A stretch of 35,586 nucleotides of DNA from JAILLW01 sp045629045. Its GTDB lineage: Bacteria > Bacillota > Clostridia > Lachnospirales > Lachnospiraceae. This document shows, one piece after another, positions 1 through 7,137 of this stretch; the first letter of the stretch is position 1; each line of letters begins with the position of its first letter. The stretch covers positions 1-35,586 of the forward strand of contig JAZQQM010000056.1 of NCBI GenBank assembly GCA_045629045.1. Direction: 5' to 3'. A program made the translations under genes and the position numbers. The notes under the pieces were generated by a model. It saw only the letters and a list, made by a program, of their open reading frames with translations. It had not been told where the DNA came from and made no database searches.

Positions 1-190
1 TCTTCTCAAAAAATAACAACACTTAAGAAATACATTTAAGCCGCTAGCTGATGAATGAAATATCGAGCCAGGAAGTGTGGATTCTCCAGTTACAAAATGA
101 GCTGAGCGAGAGTCGACGCTTGTTTGCTGTGTAATTTTTTAGGTGCAAAGCTATTATAACACGTCTGTAAAGTTCGTAAACTATGGAAAG

Positions 191-310
191 TCGCTTACAA
201 AACGGGACTTTCATTTACAAAACGGGATTTCTGATTACAAAATGTGTTTTTCATTTACAAGATGGGATTCTCGCGTTACAAACGGGAATCTCGGATTGCA
301 ATTCATCTTT
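191..310. repeat. Degenerate 20-bp direct repeats, probable transposon end
   Basis: Six consecutive 20-base units begin at 191, 211, 231, 251, 271 and 291. Five share the core TTACAAAACGGGATT with substitutions; the sixth is very degenerate. A separate partial copy lies at 90–99. Arrays of roughly 20-bp terminal repeats that bind transposase are typical of IS21-family elements and of Mu/Tn7-like ends. Read on the minus strand from position 300, the array begins TGCAATCCGAGATTCCCG, and a 5'-TG tip is usual for IS21 ends. The assignment to IS21 and the tip at 300 are inferences. The transposase genes would lie outside the window to the left. The open frame that crosses the array (143–337) is not considered a gene. 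Confidence 0.45.
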
Positions 311-375
311 TGCCATCAGAAACCCACTTTAAAATAGAAAACTGTAAAAAAAATAAAATAATATGTAAAATATAC

Positions 376-404
376 TTGACATTAAGTTAAATAGGTATTA
401 TATT
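376..404 (+). promoter_or_regulatory. Sigma-A promoter for the membrane protein/XRE unit
   Basis: TTGACA at 376–381 and TATATT at 399–404 are separated by 17 bp. An imperfect palindrome GGTA…TACC (394–410) overlaps the -10 region and could be an operator for the XRE regulator encoded at the end of this unit (inference). Confidence 0.7.
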
Positions 405-505
405 TGTACCATCAAGTAAGAAACACGATAACAACAGCCTGATACATTAAAGTACCAAACAGTGTTATCAAAATTATTAAGAACAAGAAAGATGAGGGAA
501 CAAAA

Positions 506-754
506 ATGAAGAAAACAGAAAAGACAGTTGAGCAGCAGATTAAAACATTAAAGACATTATCAATAATACTTATGGTTGTTATTGCTCTTGACTGCATCGG
601 AACTATTGTTTCATGGTTTACGGGAAACGGAGCAGCTGTACCGGCAAGTATTCTTTGTGCTATGGCATGTTGCCTTATAGCAGTTGATGTAAATATCAAA
701 AAGCTTAAAGACGAAGCAGCAAACAGCGATGACGTTAAGACAGAAGAAAAGTAA
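506..754 (+). CDS. Small two-helix membrane protein, function unknown
   Basis: This 82-residue protein is not recognised as a named family. It has a basic, Gln/Lys-rich N-terminus (about 1–17), two hydrophobic segments (about 18–36 and 43–62) and a charged C-terminus rich in Lys, Asp and Glu, so it is probably a small inner-membrane protein. A GAGGG ribosome-binding site ends 7 nt before the ATG. It is the first gene of a unit with a second membrane protein (784) and an XRE-type repressor (1320), expressed from the promoter at 376–404. Similar small membrane protein plus XRE units are common in Clostridia. The regulator probably controls the unit itself, but the physiological role cannot be read from sequence. 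Confidence 0.7.
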   Translation: MKKTEKTVEQQIKTLKTLSIILMVVIALDCIGTIVSWFTGNGAAVPASILCAMACCLIAVDVNIKKLKDEAANSDDVKTEEK

Positions 755-783
755 TCTAAGCAGATTACAGGAGGAGAAATGAA

Positions 784-1320
784 ATGGGAAATTCTACGAT
801 GGCTTTGGTATTTATTATTGCATTTGCAATCGGAATCGCATTAACGGCTCTTATACTCAGAACATCAACCGTTGATAAGTCAATGAAGGGTGATTATGAC
901 GAAAGACAGTATATTCAAAGATTAAAGAGCGAAAGAAACGGATACAGAGCGTTTATTGCATGGGTTGCAGTGCTGGTGGTTCTTTCGGCGGCGGAAATTG
1001 AAATTCCGGCAGATGACGTGGTCATTTATGCCAGCGCTTTGTTCATAGGCGCCGGGGCTATGGCAATAACGGGTATATGGAACGAAGGTTACTGGGGAAA
1101 CAATTTTAATAAAAAAAGATTCCTTATCATTATGAGCATCATCACGATATTTAATATTGTATTACCTATTGTCAGTATGAAGGAAGGAAGGTTTTTTGTT
1201 GACGGTAAGCTACAGTTCCCTGCAATATCACTTATGTTCGGTATCCTTTTCATAATTATTGATATCGAGACTCTGATTAGGGATGCAATCGATAAAAAAG
1301 CCGATAAGGAGGAGGATTAA
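784..1320 (+). CDS. Multi-spanning membrane protein with YDERQ motif
   Basis: This is a 178-residue integral membrane protein with about five hydrophobic segments (near 5–23, 56–72, 79–96, 111–130 and 146–163). Between the first two lies a cytoplasmic-looking loop with the motif DYDERQ (about 38–43). A DERQ/YDERQ signature is frequent in uncharacterised membrane proteins encoded next to small XRE repressors (for example DUF2178-like proteins); membership in that exact family is an inference. The start is set by the GGAGGAG ribosome-binding site just upstream; the nearby ATG at 779 is in another frame. The stop codon overlaps the ATG of the XRE gene by one base, indicating translational coupling. 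Confidence 0.65.
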   Translation: MGNSTMALVFIIAFAIGIALTALILRTSTVDKSMKGDYDERQYIQRLKSERNGYRAFIAWVAVLVVLSAAEIEIPADDVVIYASALFIGAGAMAITGIWNEGYWGNNFNKKRFLIIMSIITIFNIVLPIVSMKEGRFFVDGKLQFPAISLMFGILFIIIDIETLIRDAIDKKADKEED

Positions 1321-1511
1321 TGAAAAATCTTACTCTTAAGGCGGCCCGGGTTATGAAGGATATGTCTCAGGATGATCTTGCCAAAGCTGCAGGAGTATCA
1401 CGTCAGACTATTTCTTCTATCGAGAAGGGCGACTATAATCCGACAATTAATTTATGTATTAAAATTTGTAAAATCCTTGATAAGACCTTGGATGAATTAT
1501 TCTGGGAATAA
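1320..1511 (+). CDS. XRE-family helix-turn-helix transcriptional regulator
   Basis: This 63-residue protein is a single Cro/CI-type helix-turn-helix domain. The helix-turn-helix spans about 16–36 with the typical sequence MSQDDLAKAAGVSRQTISSIE, followed by the usual GxYNP turn and the LDELFWE end. This size and pattern match the YozG/SinR-like minimal XRE repressors that accompany small membrane proteins. The AGGAGGA ribosome-binding site lies inside the end of the upstream gene and the ATG overlaps its stop by one base. Being last in the unit it probably autoregulates the promoter at 376–404 (inference). No ligand or sensor domain is present, so any signal would have to come from the partner membrane proteins or from protein level. 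Confidence 0.85.
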   Translation: MKNLTLKAARVMKDMSQDDLAKAAGVSRQTISSIEKGDYNPTINLCIKICKILDKTLDELFWE

Positions 1512-1574
1512 TTCATATCTTTAGGAAAAAGGTACCAAACAAAACGATTTTGTGTTAAAATATCTACTTAAGAG

Positions 1575-1590
1575 CCCCCCTTTACGGGGG
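1575..1590 (+). other. GC-rich hairpin in leader of diguanylate cyclase gene
   Basis: Five C (1576–1580) can pair with five G (1586–1590) across a five-base loop. There is no following T-run, so it is not a classical intrinsic terminator. It sits 27 bases before the next start codon and may affect the leader RNA. A weaker AT-rich hairpin, ACAAAA-CGA-TTTTGT, lies at 1539–1553. Confidence 0.35.
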
Positions 1591-1616
1591 AGACTTTGAT
1601 GTATTGAGGGTAAGAT

Positions 1617-3518
1617 ATGAGGAAACGAATCGGATTATTTTTTGGTGAAATTGTTGATTCAACTAACAGAATGATAGTTGATATTCAAAAGTATGCGAAA
1701 CAGGCTGATATTGATGTCTTTGTATTCGTAAATTTCGGAGTTTTCGACAGTTCTTTGTCACAGTATTCCGAAGGCGAAAAGTCTTTTTATAAGCTCCCGG
1801 ATTATTCAACATTCGACGGAATAGTAATATATGAGGGTATGATGAACATAGAAGGTCTTGAGGAGGAACTCTATGATTATCTTCATAAGAAGGCAACATG
1901 CCCGGTTATTTATCTTAAATCGGTTCGTGAAGGTTTTTATTCAATCATTTATAACGATAAACAGGCCATGAAGGACATTACCACATATCTTATTAAAGAA
2001 TATGATGTTAAGGATATATGTCATATGTCCGGAAGAATGGAATTGTTTGATGCCAGAGAAAGACTGGCAGGATATGAAGAGGCTATGGCTGAGGCGGGCC
2101 TTAAGGTAACGCCCAGTATGGTTTACAGCGGTGAGTATTATACCCATAAGACTAAAGAAACCCTTGATTTCTTTTATTCTTCGCGAGGTCATTATCCTGA
2201 AGCTATTGTATGTGCAAATGACCATATGGCGGTTTCGGTAATTGAAGAGTTGGCTGATCGCGGAGTTAAGGTACCTGATGAGGTGCTTGTTTCGGGATAT
2301 GACAATATAATTCTTTCGCAGACCTGCAATCCTTCATTGACGACTTTTGAAACCGACTTTGATGCAGTTGCATCAAATATAGTCGATATTGTTACACGAC
2401 TTTCAAATGGAGAAAAAGTTGATAAGGTAACACATATTAACGATAAGATGCTTCTTCGTCAAAGTACTGACAGAAACAAAGCTATGGAACCCGATAAGGT
2501 TGATTTTACCGCTGAGATTAATGATTTAAGAACAGATTACCATGGCCTTGAGGATGTATTTTTCCTTAACTCGGCTTTGGAAGTATCTTTCACGGAAGAA
2601 GAATTATTCAGTAGCGTAGACCATTATTATTATAATACGGCAGCACTTAAATCTTATGTGTGCTTAACTGATGATGCATTCAAAAGTGCGGAACGTCCGG
2701 CGGAGAAGATTACGGATTTTACCGAAAATGTTGTATTAAAAAGAATATACTATCGGGAAGAAAACAGACATTATGATTCGCCGGAATATGAGTTTGCAAC
2801 AAGCGAACTGTTGCCTGAAGAATATCTTCTTTCGGAGCCCAGTGTCTATTTCGTAAATACAATACATGCGGGAATGAAAGTGTACGGATACATTATTTCC
2901 GTTTTCCCGGGGGGAAGACGACCAAATCGTTTCCTTCAGTCATATGCAGGCGGAATAGGAAGAGCAATTGAAAACTTCAATATTCGAAATGAATTCCTGG
3001 ATGTTGAAGAAATGAAGAGAGCTTATCTCCTTGATACTTTAACGGGTCTTTATAATAGAAAAGGATATGAAAGCAATCTTCTTATTCTTGAAGACAGAGC
3101 AAAACGTCATGACCTTAACCTTTGCGTTGCCAGCATTGATATGGATGGTCTTAAGTATATCAATGATACATACGGACACAGCGAGGGCGATGTTGCATTA
3201 TCCGAATTTGCCGGTGTATTGCTTGCTACTCTTGACGAAGGTGAAATCGCAGCCAGATACGGCGGTGATGAGTTTGCAGCCATACTTGTATCAAAGGATC
3301 CCGTACGTCATAAGAGATTTGAGAAGAAACTTGAACAGAATCTACAGGAACTTGCCAAGGCTTCGGCACATCCATATACAATACATGCCAGCGTGGGTGT
3401 AATTAACACCTCCGATTATCCCGATTTAACAACGCAGGCGTGTCTTAAGAAAGCGGATGAACTTATGTATGAGCATAAGGTGGCCTACAAGGCTTCCCGT
3501 GGAGAAGTACCGCGATAG
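1617..3518 (+). CDS. Diguanylate cyclase with LacI-type ligand-binding sensor domain
   Basis: This 633-residue protein is predicted to make cyclic di-GMP from two GTP. Residues about 1–285 resemble the periplasmic-binding-protein-like sensor half of LacI/GalR regulators (for example ICANDHMA-like and VSGYDN segments near 198–230) but have no helix-turn-helix. A middle region (about 300–455) may be GAF-like. The GGDEF domain (about 470–625) starts with DTLTGLYNRKGY and has an intact GGDEF active site at 549–553. The inhibitory I-site RxxD expected at 540–543 reads DEGE and is missing. No signal peptide or membrane segment is seen, so sensing should be cytoplasmic, perhaps of a sugar. A GAGGG-type ribosome-binding site precedes the ATG. 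No effector or phosphodiesterase is nearby. Confidence 0.85.
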   Translation: MRKRIGLFFGEIVDSTNRMIVDIQKYAKQADIDVFVFVNFGVFDSSLSQYSEGEKSFYKLPDYSTFDGIVIYEGMMNIEGLEEELYDYLHKKATCPVIYLKSVREGFYSIIYNDKQAMKDITTYLIKEYDVKDICHMSGRMELFDARERLAGYEEAMAEAGLKVTPSMVYSGEYYTHKTKETLDFFYSSRGHYPEAIVCANDHMAVSVIEELADRGVKVPDEVLVSGYDNIILSQTCNPSLTTFETDFDAVASNIVDIVTRLSNGEKVDKVTHINDKMLLRQSTDRNKAMEPDKVDFTAEINDLRTDYHGLEDVFFLNSALEVSFTEEELFSSVDHYYYNTAALKSYVCLTDDAFKSAERPAEKITDFTENVVLKRIYYREENRHYDSPEYEFATSELLPEEYLLSEPSVYFVNTIHAGMKVYGYIISVFPGGRRPNRFLQSYAGGIGRAIENFNIRNEFLDVEEMKRAYLLDTLTGLYNRKGYESNLLILEDRAKRHDLNLCVASIDMDGLKYINDTYGHSEGDVALSEFAGVLLATLDEGEIAARYGGDEFAAILVSKDPVRHKRFEKKLEQNLQELAKASAHPYTIHASVGVINTSDYPDLTTQACLKKADELMYEHKVAYKASRGEVPR

Positions 3519-3520
3519 TA

Positions 3521-3549
3521 TTGACAGCAATGTTTAATTAGAGTATTCT
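3521..3549 (+). promoter_or_regulatory. Sigma-A promoter of the riboswitch-controlled queT
   Basis: TTGACA at 3521–3526, a 17-bp spacer, and TATTCT at 3544–3549. It begins directly after the diguanylate cyclase stop codon, so queT is transcribed independently. Transcription would start close to the first stem of the riboswitch. Confidence 0.75.
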
Positions 3550-3555
3550 GTCATT

Positions 3556-3597
3556 CGTCAGTTCGAAACCCATCCTGACGTAAAACAAAACTAGGAG
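3556..3597 (+). promoter_or_regulatory. PreQ1-I riboswitch (translational type)
   Basis: The stem CGTCAG (3556–3561) pairs with CTGACG (3575–3580). The loop holds TTCGAAACCC. The 3' side is the A-rich linker TAAAACAAAA (3581–3590) followed by CTAGG (3591–3595), whose GG can pair with loop C residues to form the H-type pseudoknot. This order matches the class I preQ1 aptamer. The closing CTAGG overlaps the AGGAG ribosome-binding site (3593–3597) of the next gene, so ligand binding should hide the site and block translation. The downstream gene encodes a QueT-type transporter, which independently supports the call. Confidence 0.85.
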
Positions 3598-3604
3598 ACT
3601 TATA

Positions 3605-4096
3605 ATGAGTAAAAAAGTTCGTTTTATTTCGGAGGGCGCTATTATAGCTGCCCTCTATGTTGTTTTATCCCTGCTTAGTGCCGCCTTCGGCCTTTTATCG
3701 GGAGCAGTTCAGCTTAGAATATCAGAAGCTTTATGCATATTGCCCTTATTTACTCCCGCAGCCGTACCGGGACTTTTTTTAGGTTGTTTTTTAACAAATG
3801 TTCTTACAGGCGGTATTATATGGGACGTTGTGTTTGGAAGCATAGCGACGCTTATAGGTGCATTGGGCACGTATTTTGTAGGTAAAAAAGCCTCATCCCA
3901 TAAACTGCTTTTGGGAGTGTTGCCGCCTATAGTGAGTAATATGACAATAGTCCCCGTAGTGCTGGTTTATTGTTATAAACTTACCGCTGCTTGGTGGTTT
4001 ATTTTAATTACGGTAGCCATAGGCGAAGTGCTTTGTGCGGGAGTTCTCGGCAGCTTCTTGCACTCTTCCCTAAAGAAAACCAATATATGGAAATAG
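3605..4096 (+). CDS. queT: QueT family queuosine-precursor transporter (ECF S component)
   Basis: This 163-residue hydrophobic protein has about five to six membrane segments and the QueT signature around 36–66 (VQLRISEAL, LPLFTPAAVPGLFLGC, TNVLTGG). QueT proteins are substrate-binding S components of energy-coupling-factor transporters and import queuosine precursors such as preQ1 for tRNA modification. The shared ECF ATPase/T module is not in this window, as is usual for group II ECF systems. The gene has its own promoter (3521–3549) and a preQ1-I riboswitch whose last bases overlap its AGGAG ribosome-binding site, so uptake should fall when cytoplasmic preQ1 is sufficient. The exact substrate (preQ1, queuine or a related base) is inferred from the riboswitch. 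Confidence 0.9.
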   Translation: MSKKVRFISEGAIIAALYVVLSLLSAAFGLLSGAVQLRISEALCILPLFTPAAVPGLFLGCFLTNVLTGGIIWDVVFGSIATLIGALGTYFVGKKASSHKLLLGVLPPIVSNMTIVPVVLVYCYKLTAAWWFILITVAIGEVLCAGVLGSFLHSSLKKTNIWK

Positions 4097-4136
4097 TTTT
4101 GGTAAAAAATATAGTGGTAAATTAACATAACTCCAT

Positions 4137-4155
4137 TTATAATAAATGATTATAA
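4137..4155. promoter_or_regulatory. Perfect 7-bp inverted repeat in the rsh upstream region
   Basis: TTATAAT (4137–4143) and ATTATAA (4149–4155) are exact complements around the five bases AAATG. The left arm overlaps a candidate -10 TATAAT (4138–4143) with only a weak -35. In such AT-rich DNA it could be chance; an operator is possible. Confidence 0.3.
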
Positions 4156-4179
4156 CTATTTTAAGTTGGTAATTAAGTT

Positions 4180-6486
4180 ATGGATGAGAGCACAAGAAAA
4201 CAACTTGTATTCGACTATGGTCGAATAGAGAGCATTGAAGAGTTCCAAAGTCCTGAACAGCTTTATAGGGACCTTCTTTCGCGTGTGCGCAAATATCATC
4301 CGTCAGACGATTTAACTTTGATTGAAAAGGCTTATCAGGTTGCGTACGATGCCCACAAGGACCAGGTACGTAAATCCGGTGAGCCTTATATTATTCATCC
4401 CCTTTGTGTATCTATCATACTGGCTGATCTTGAAATGGACCTGGAAACCATAGCGGCAGGTCTTCTTCATGATGTGGTGGAAGATACTATACTTACGGAT
4501 GACGAGATTCGTAAGATGTTCGGAGATGACGTAGCCTTATTGGTTGACGGTGTTACCAAACTCCAAAAACTCCAGTTTATGGGGGATGACGGAACCAAGA
4601 CTCCGGACAGACTGGAAATGCAGGCTGAGAATCTGCGTAAGATGTTTTTGGCTATGGCCAAAGATATACGAGTTATTCTTATTAAACTGGCAGACCGTCT
4701 TCACAATATGCGTACCTTAAAGTACCAAAAGCCCGAATCTCAGCAGCGTATTGCAAGGGAAACTCTTGAGATATATTCACCCATAGCATCACGTCTTGGT
4801 ATATCCAAATTAAGAGTTGAACTTGATGATTTGTCATTTAAATATCTTGAGCCGGAAGCTTATTATGATTTGGCAGAAAAGATTGCCCAGCGTAAATCCG
4901 AACGTGAAAAGTATATACAGGATATAGTAAATGAAGTGTCCGATCATATTGCGCATGCCGGAATTAAGGCCCATATAGACGGACGTGTTAAGCACTTCTA
5001 TAGCATATATAAGAAAATGGTTAATCAGGATAAGACGATTGACCAGATATATGATTTGTTTGCAGTTCGTATTATTGTTGATTCGGTAAAGGACTGTTAT
5101 GCCGCATTGGGGGTTATCCATGAAATCTACAAACCAATTCCGGGAAGATTCAAGGATTATATTGCAATGCCCAAACCCAATATGTATCAGTCACTTCATA
5201 CGACACTTATCGGTTCTTCGGGACAGCCTTTTGAGATACAGATTCGTACATATGAAATGCATAAGGCAGCAGAATTCGGTATTGCTGCTCACTGGAAATA
5301 TAAAACTGCAGCCGACGGCAAGATTGCCGATGATGCTGAAGAAGAGAAACTGTCATGGCTTCGTCAGATTCTTGAATGGCAGCAGGATATGTCCGATAAT
5401 AAGGAATTCCTTAATGTACTAAAGTCAGATCTTGACTTGTTTGCCGACAGTGTATATTGTTTTACCCCTACAGGAGAAGTTAAAAATCTTCCTGCAGGTT
5501 CAACACCTATAGATTTTGCCTATAGTATTCATTCAGCTGTAGGTAACAGAATGATTGGTGCCAGAGTTAACGGAAAACTCGTCACCATTGATTATGTTAT
5601 TAAGAATGGTGACCGAATTGAGATTATGACATCTCAAAATTCCAAAGGCCCCTCCAGAGACTGGCTGTCACTTGTTAAGTCTACTCAGGCCCGCAATAAA
5701 ATCAATCAGTGGTTTAAGAATGAATTTAAAGAGGATAACATCGTCAAGGGACGTGATATGCTTACGGCATATTGTAAGGCTAAGTCCATTAATATGATTG
5801 ATGTTTTTGCTACTCCTTATAAGGACGAAATTCAGAAAAAATATGGATTTGCCAACTGGGATGCGGTGCTTGCCGCAGTTGGTCACGGTGGATTAAAGGA
5901 AGGCCAGATCGTTAATAAGATGCTGGAACTTTATGACAGAGACCATCCCAAAATTCTTACCGACGAAGAGATTATTTCGGAAGTTGACGCCAACAAGGAC
6001 AGAGTATCGGAACATATGAAATCCCGCTCGGGAATTGTTGTTAAAGGTATTCATGATTTGGCTGTTAGATTCTCCAAGTGCTGTGCGCCTGTTCCCGGAG
6101 ACGAGATAATAGGTTTTGTAACCCGCGGCCGAGGTATTTCGATTCATAGAACGGATTGTGTTAATATGCTTGCACTTCCCGAGACCGAGCGCTCTCGAAT
6201 AATAGAGGCGGAGTGGGAACGTAACGCTGCCGATAACGAAGAAGATAAGTATACTGCGGAAGTTGCCATTATTGCCAATAACAGACAGGGATTACTCGTT
6301 GAAATAACAAAAACCCTTACGGAAAAAGATATCAATATTTTCTCACTTAATACGAGAATAGGTAAATCCGGGGTGGGAACGATTACGGTTTCTTTCGGTA
6401 TACGCAATAAGGATGAACTTCAAAGAGTAATCGAGAAGTTAAATGCTCTTGAGGGAATAATAGACGTTACAAGAACCGCAGGATAA
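4180..6486 (+). CDS. rsh: Bifunctional (p)ppGpp synthetase/hydrolase Rsh
   Basis: This 768-residue protein makes and degrades (p)ppGpp, the stringent-response alarmone. The hydrolase (HD) domain covers about 45–200, with H73 and HD at 97–98 (AAGLLHDVVEDT). The synthetase domain (about 235–350) has RFKDYIA, the RFKD form typical of bifunctional enzymes rather than the EFDD type of monofunctional RelA. A TGS domain follows (about 405–465, VYCFTPTGEVKNLPAG). The C-terminus has the conserved-cysteine region (FSKCCAPVPGD, near 630) and an ACT domain (about 690–765). The length is normal for the Rel/SpoT family. No good Shine-Dalgarno sequence precedes the ATG. It heads a tight run with the MBL hydrolase (16 nt gap) and hemZ, an order common in Lachnospiraceae-type genomes. 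Confidence 0.96.
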   Translation: MDESTRKQLVFDYGRIESIEEFQSPEQLYRDLLSRVRKYHPSDDLTLIEKAYQVAYDAHKDQVRKSGEPYIIHPLCVSIILADLEMDLETIAAGLLHDVVEDTILTDDEIRKMFGDDVALLVDGVTKLQKLQFMGDDGTKTPDRLEMQAENLRKMFLAMAKDIRVILIKLADRLHNMRTLKYQKPESQQRIARETLEIYSPIASRLGISKLRVELDDLSFKYLEPEAYYDLAEKIAQRKSEREKYIQDIVNEVSDHIAHAGIKAHIDGRVKHFYSIYKKMVNQDKTIDQIYDLFAVRIIVDSVKDCYAALGVIHEIYKPIPGRFKDYIAMPKPNMYQSLHTTLIGSSGQPFEIQIRTYEMHKAAEFGIAAHWKYKTAADGKIADDAEEEKLSWLRQILEWQQDMSDNKEFLNVLKSDLDLFADSVYCFTPTGEVKNLPAGSTPIDFAYSIHSAVGNRMIGARVNGKLVTIDYVIKNGDRIEIMTSQNSKGPSRDWLSLVKSTQARNKINQWFKNEFKEDNIVKGRDMLTAYCKAKSINMIDVFATPYKDEIQKKYGFANWDAVLAAVGHGGLKEGQIVNKMLELYDRDHPKILTDEEIISEVDANKDRVSEHMKSRSGIVVKGIHDLAVRFSKCCAPVPGDEIIGFVTRGRGISIHRTDCVNMLALPETERSRIIEAEWERNAADNEEDKYTAEVAIIANNRQGLLVEITKTLTEKDINIFSLNTRIGKSGVGTITVSFGIRNKDELQRVIEKLNALEGIIDVTRTAG

Positions 6487-6502
6487 TAAAGGAATACTTA
6501 AA

Positions 6503-7132
6503 ATGAGTGAAATTAAAATAGGACGCATAACTTTGGGAATGTGTCAGACAAATACATACTTTTTGTACAGACAGGATACTAAAGAAGCTGTAGTGTTTGA
6601 TCCTGCGGACAGGGGAGAGTATCTCTTTGAAAAATTAAGTGACAATGGTCTTAAGGTAGGTGCTGTTTTGTTGACACACGGTCATTTCGATCATATTTGG
6701 GGCGTTGATAAATTAAAGGAACTTACAGGTGCAAAGGTGTATGCATCGGAAGATGAGGCTTCACTTTTGAAAAGCGCGTCAAAAAACTGTTCAAAAGGCT
6801 GCGGCCGTCCCTGCGAAATTGTGCCGGATGTACTCCTTAAGGATAATGAGACGGTAACTCTTTGTGATATTACAATAAAAGCAATTAAGACACCGGGACA
6901 TACCGAAGGCGGAATGAGCTATTACATAGAAGAAGCAGGATTTTTAATTTCCGGTGACACATTGTTTAGCGGCTCCGTGGGAAGAACAGATTTGCCTACA
7001 GGCTCCATGAGTACATTAATAAGAAGTATTAAGGATAAACTCATGGTATTGCCGGATGATACCAAGGTGTATCCGGGCCACGGAGATTCAACAACAATTT
7101 TTGGTGAAAGGAATTATAATCCGTTTTTATAA
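6503..7132 (+). CDS. Metallo-beta-lactamase-fold hydrolase (glyoxalase II-like)
   Basis: This 209-residue cytoplasmic protein has the binuclear metal-site motifs of the metallo-beta-lactamase superfamily: THGHFDH (58–64), TPGHTEG (near 130), SGDTLFSGSVGRTDLP (near 149–164) and a terminal YPGHGDST. The GDTLF…GRTD signature is typical of the hydroxyacylglutathione-hydrolase-like subgroup. Most such Firmicutes proteins have no proven substrate; thioester hydrolysis of small adducts is the usual suggestion. A short cysteine cluster (KNCSKGCGRPC, around 93–103) between the first and second motifs is a local peculiarity. It sits between rsh and hemZ, 16 nt after the former and 5 nt before the latter, so the three are probably co-transcribed. 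Confidence 0.85.
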   Translation: MSEIKIGRITLGMCQTNTYFLYRQDTKEAVVFDPADRGEYLFEKLSDNGLKVGAVLLTHGHFDHIWGVDKLKELTGAKVYASEDEASLLKSASKNCSKGCGRPCEIVPDVLLKDNETVTLCDITIKAIKTPGHTEGGMSYYIEEAGFLISGDTLFSGSVGRTDLPTGSMSTLIRSIKDKLMVLPDDTKVYPGHGDSTTIFGERNYNPFL

Positions 7133-7137
7133 AAAGT

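Larger units (their letters stand above)
1..505. other. Gene-poor left edge with mobile-element-like end and promoter region
   Basis: I see no convincing intact gene here. A coding-like 27-codon frame with a Glu/Gln/Leu-rich product runs from an ATG at 51 to a stop at 132–134; it is too short to assign and could be a remnant. An isolated TTACAAAATG copy lies at 90–99, followed by the periodic 20-bp repeat block described separately (191–310). From about 311 the DNA becomes very AT-rich and holds a strong sigma-A promoter (376–404), followed by a leader of about 95 nt before the first gene. The leader contains GATAACA (428–434) and its complement TGTTATC near 473–479, which could pair. Confidence 0.5.

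Noticed and set aside
191..310. CRISPR array
   Set aside because: The units are contiguous and degenerate with no unique spacers, and no cas gene is present.
143..337. Open frame of 64 codons across the 20-bp repeats
   Set aside because: It has no ribosome-binding site and its product follows the repeat units; the DNA periodicity explains it better than coding.
412..699. Minus-strand open frame opposite the first membrane protein
   Set aside because: It is antisense to a gene with a good ribosome-binding site and promoter, and runs into that promoter region.
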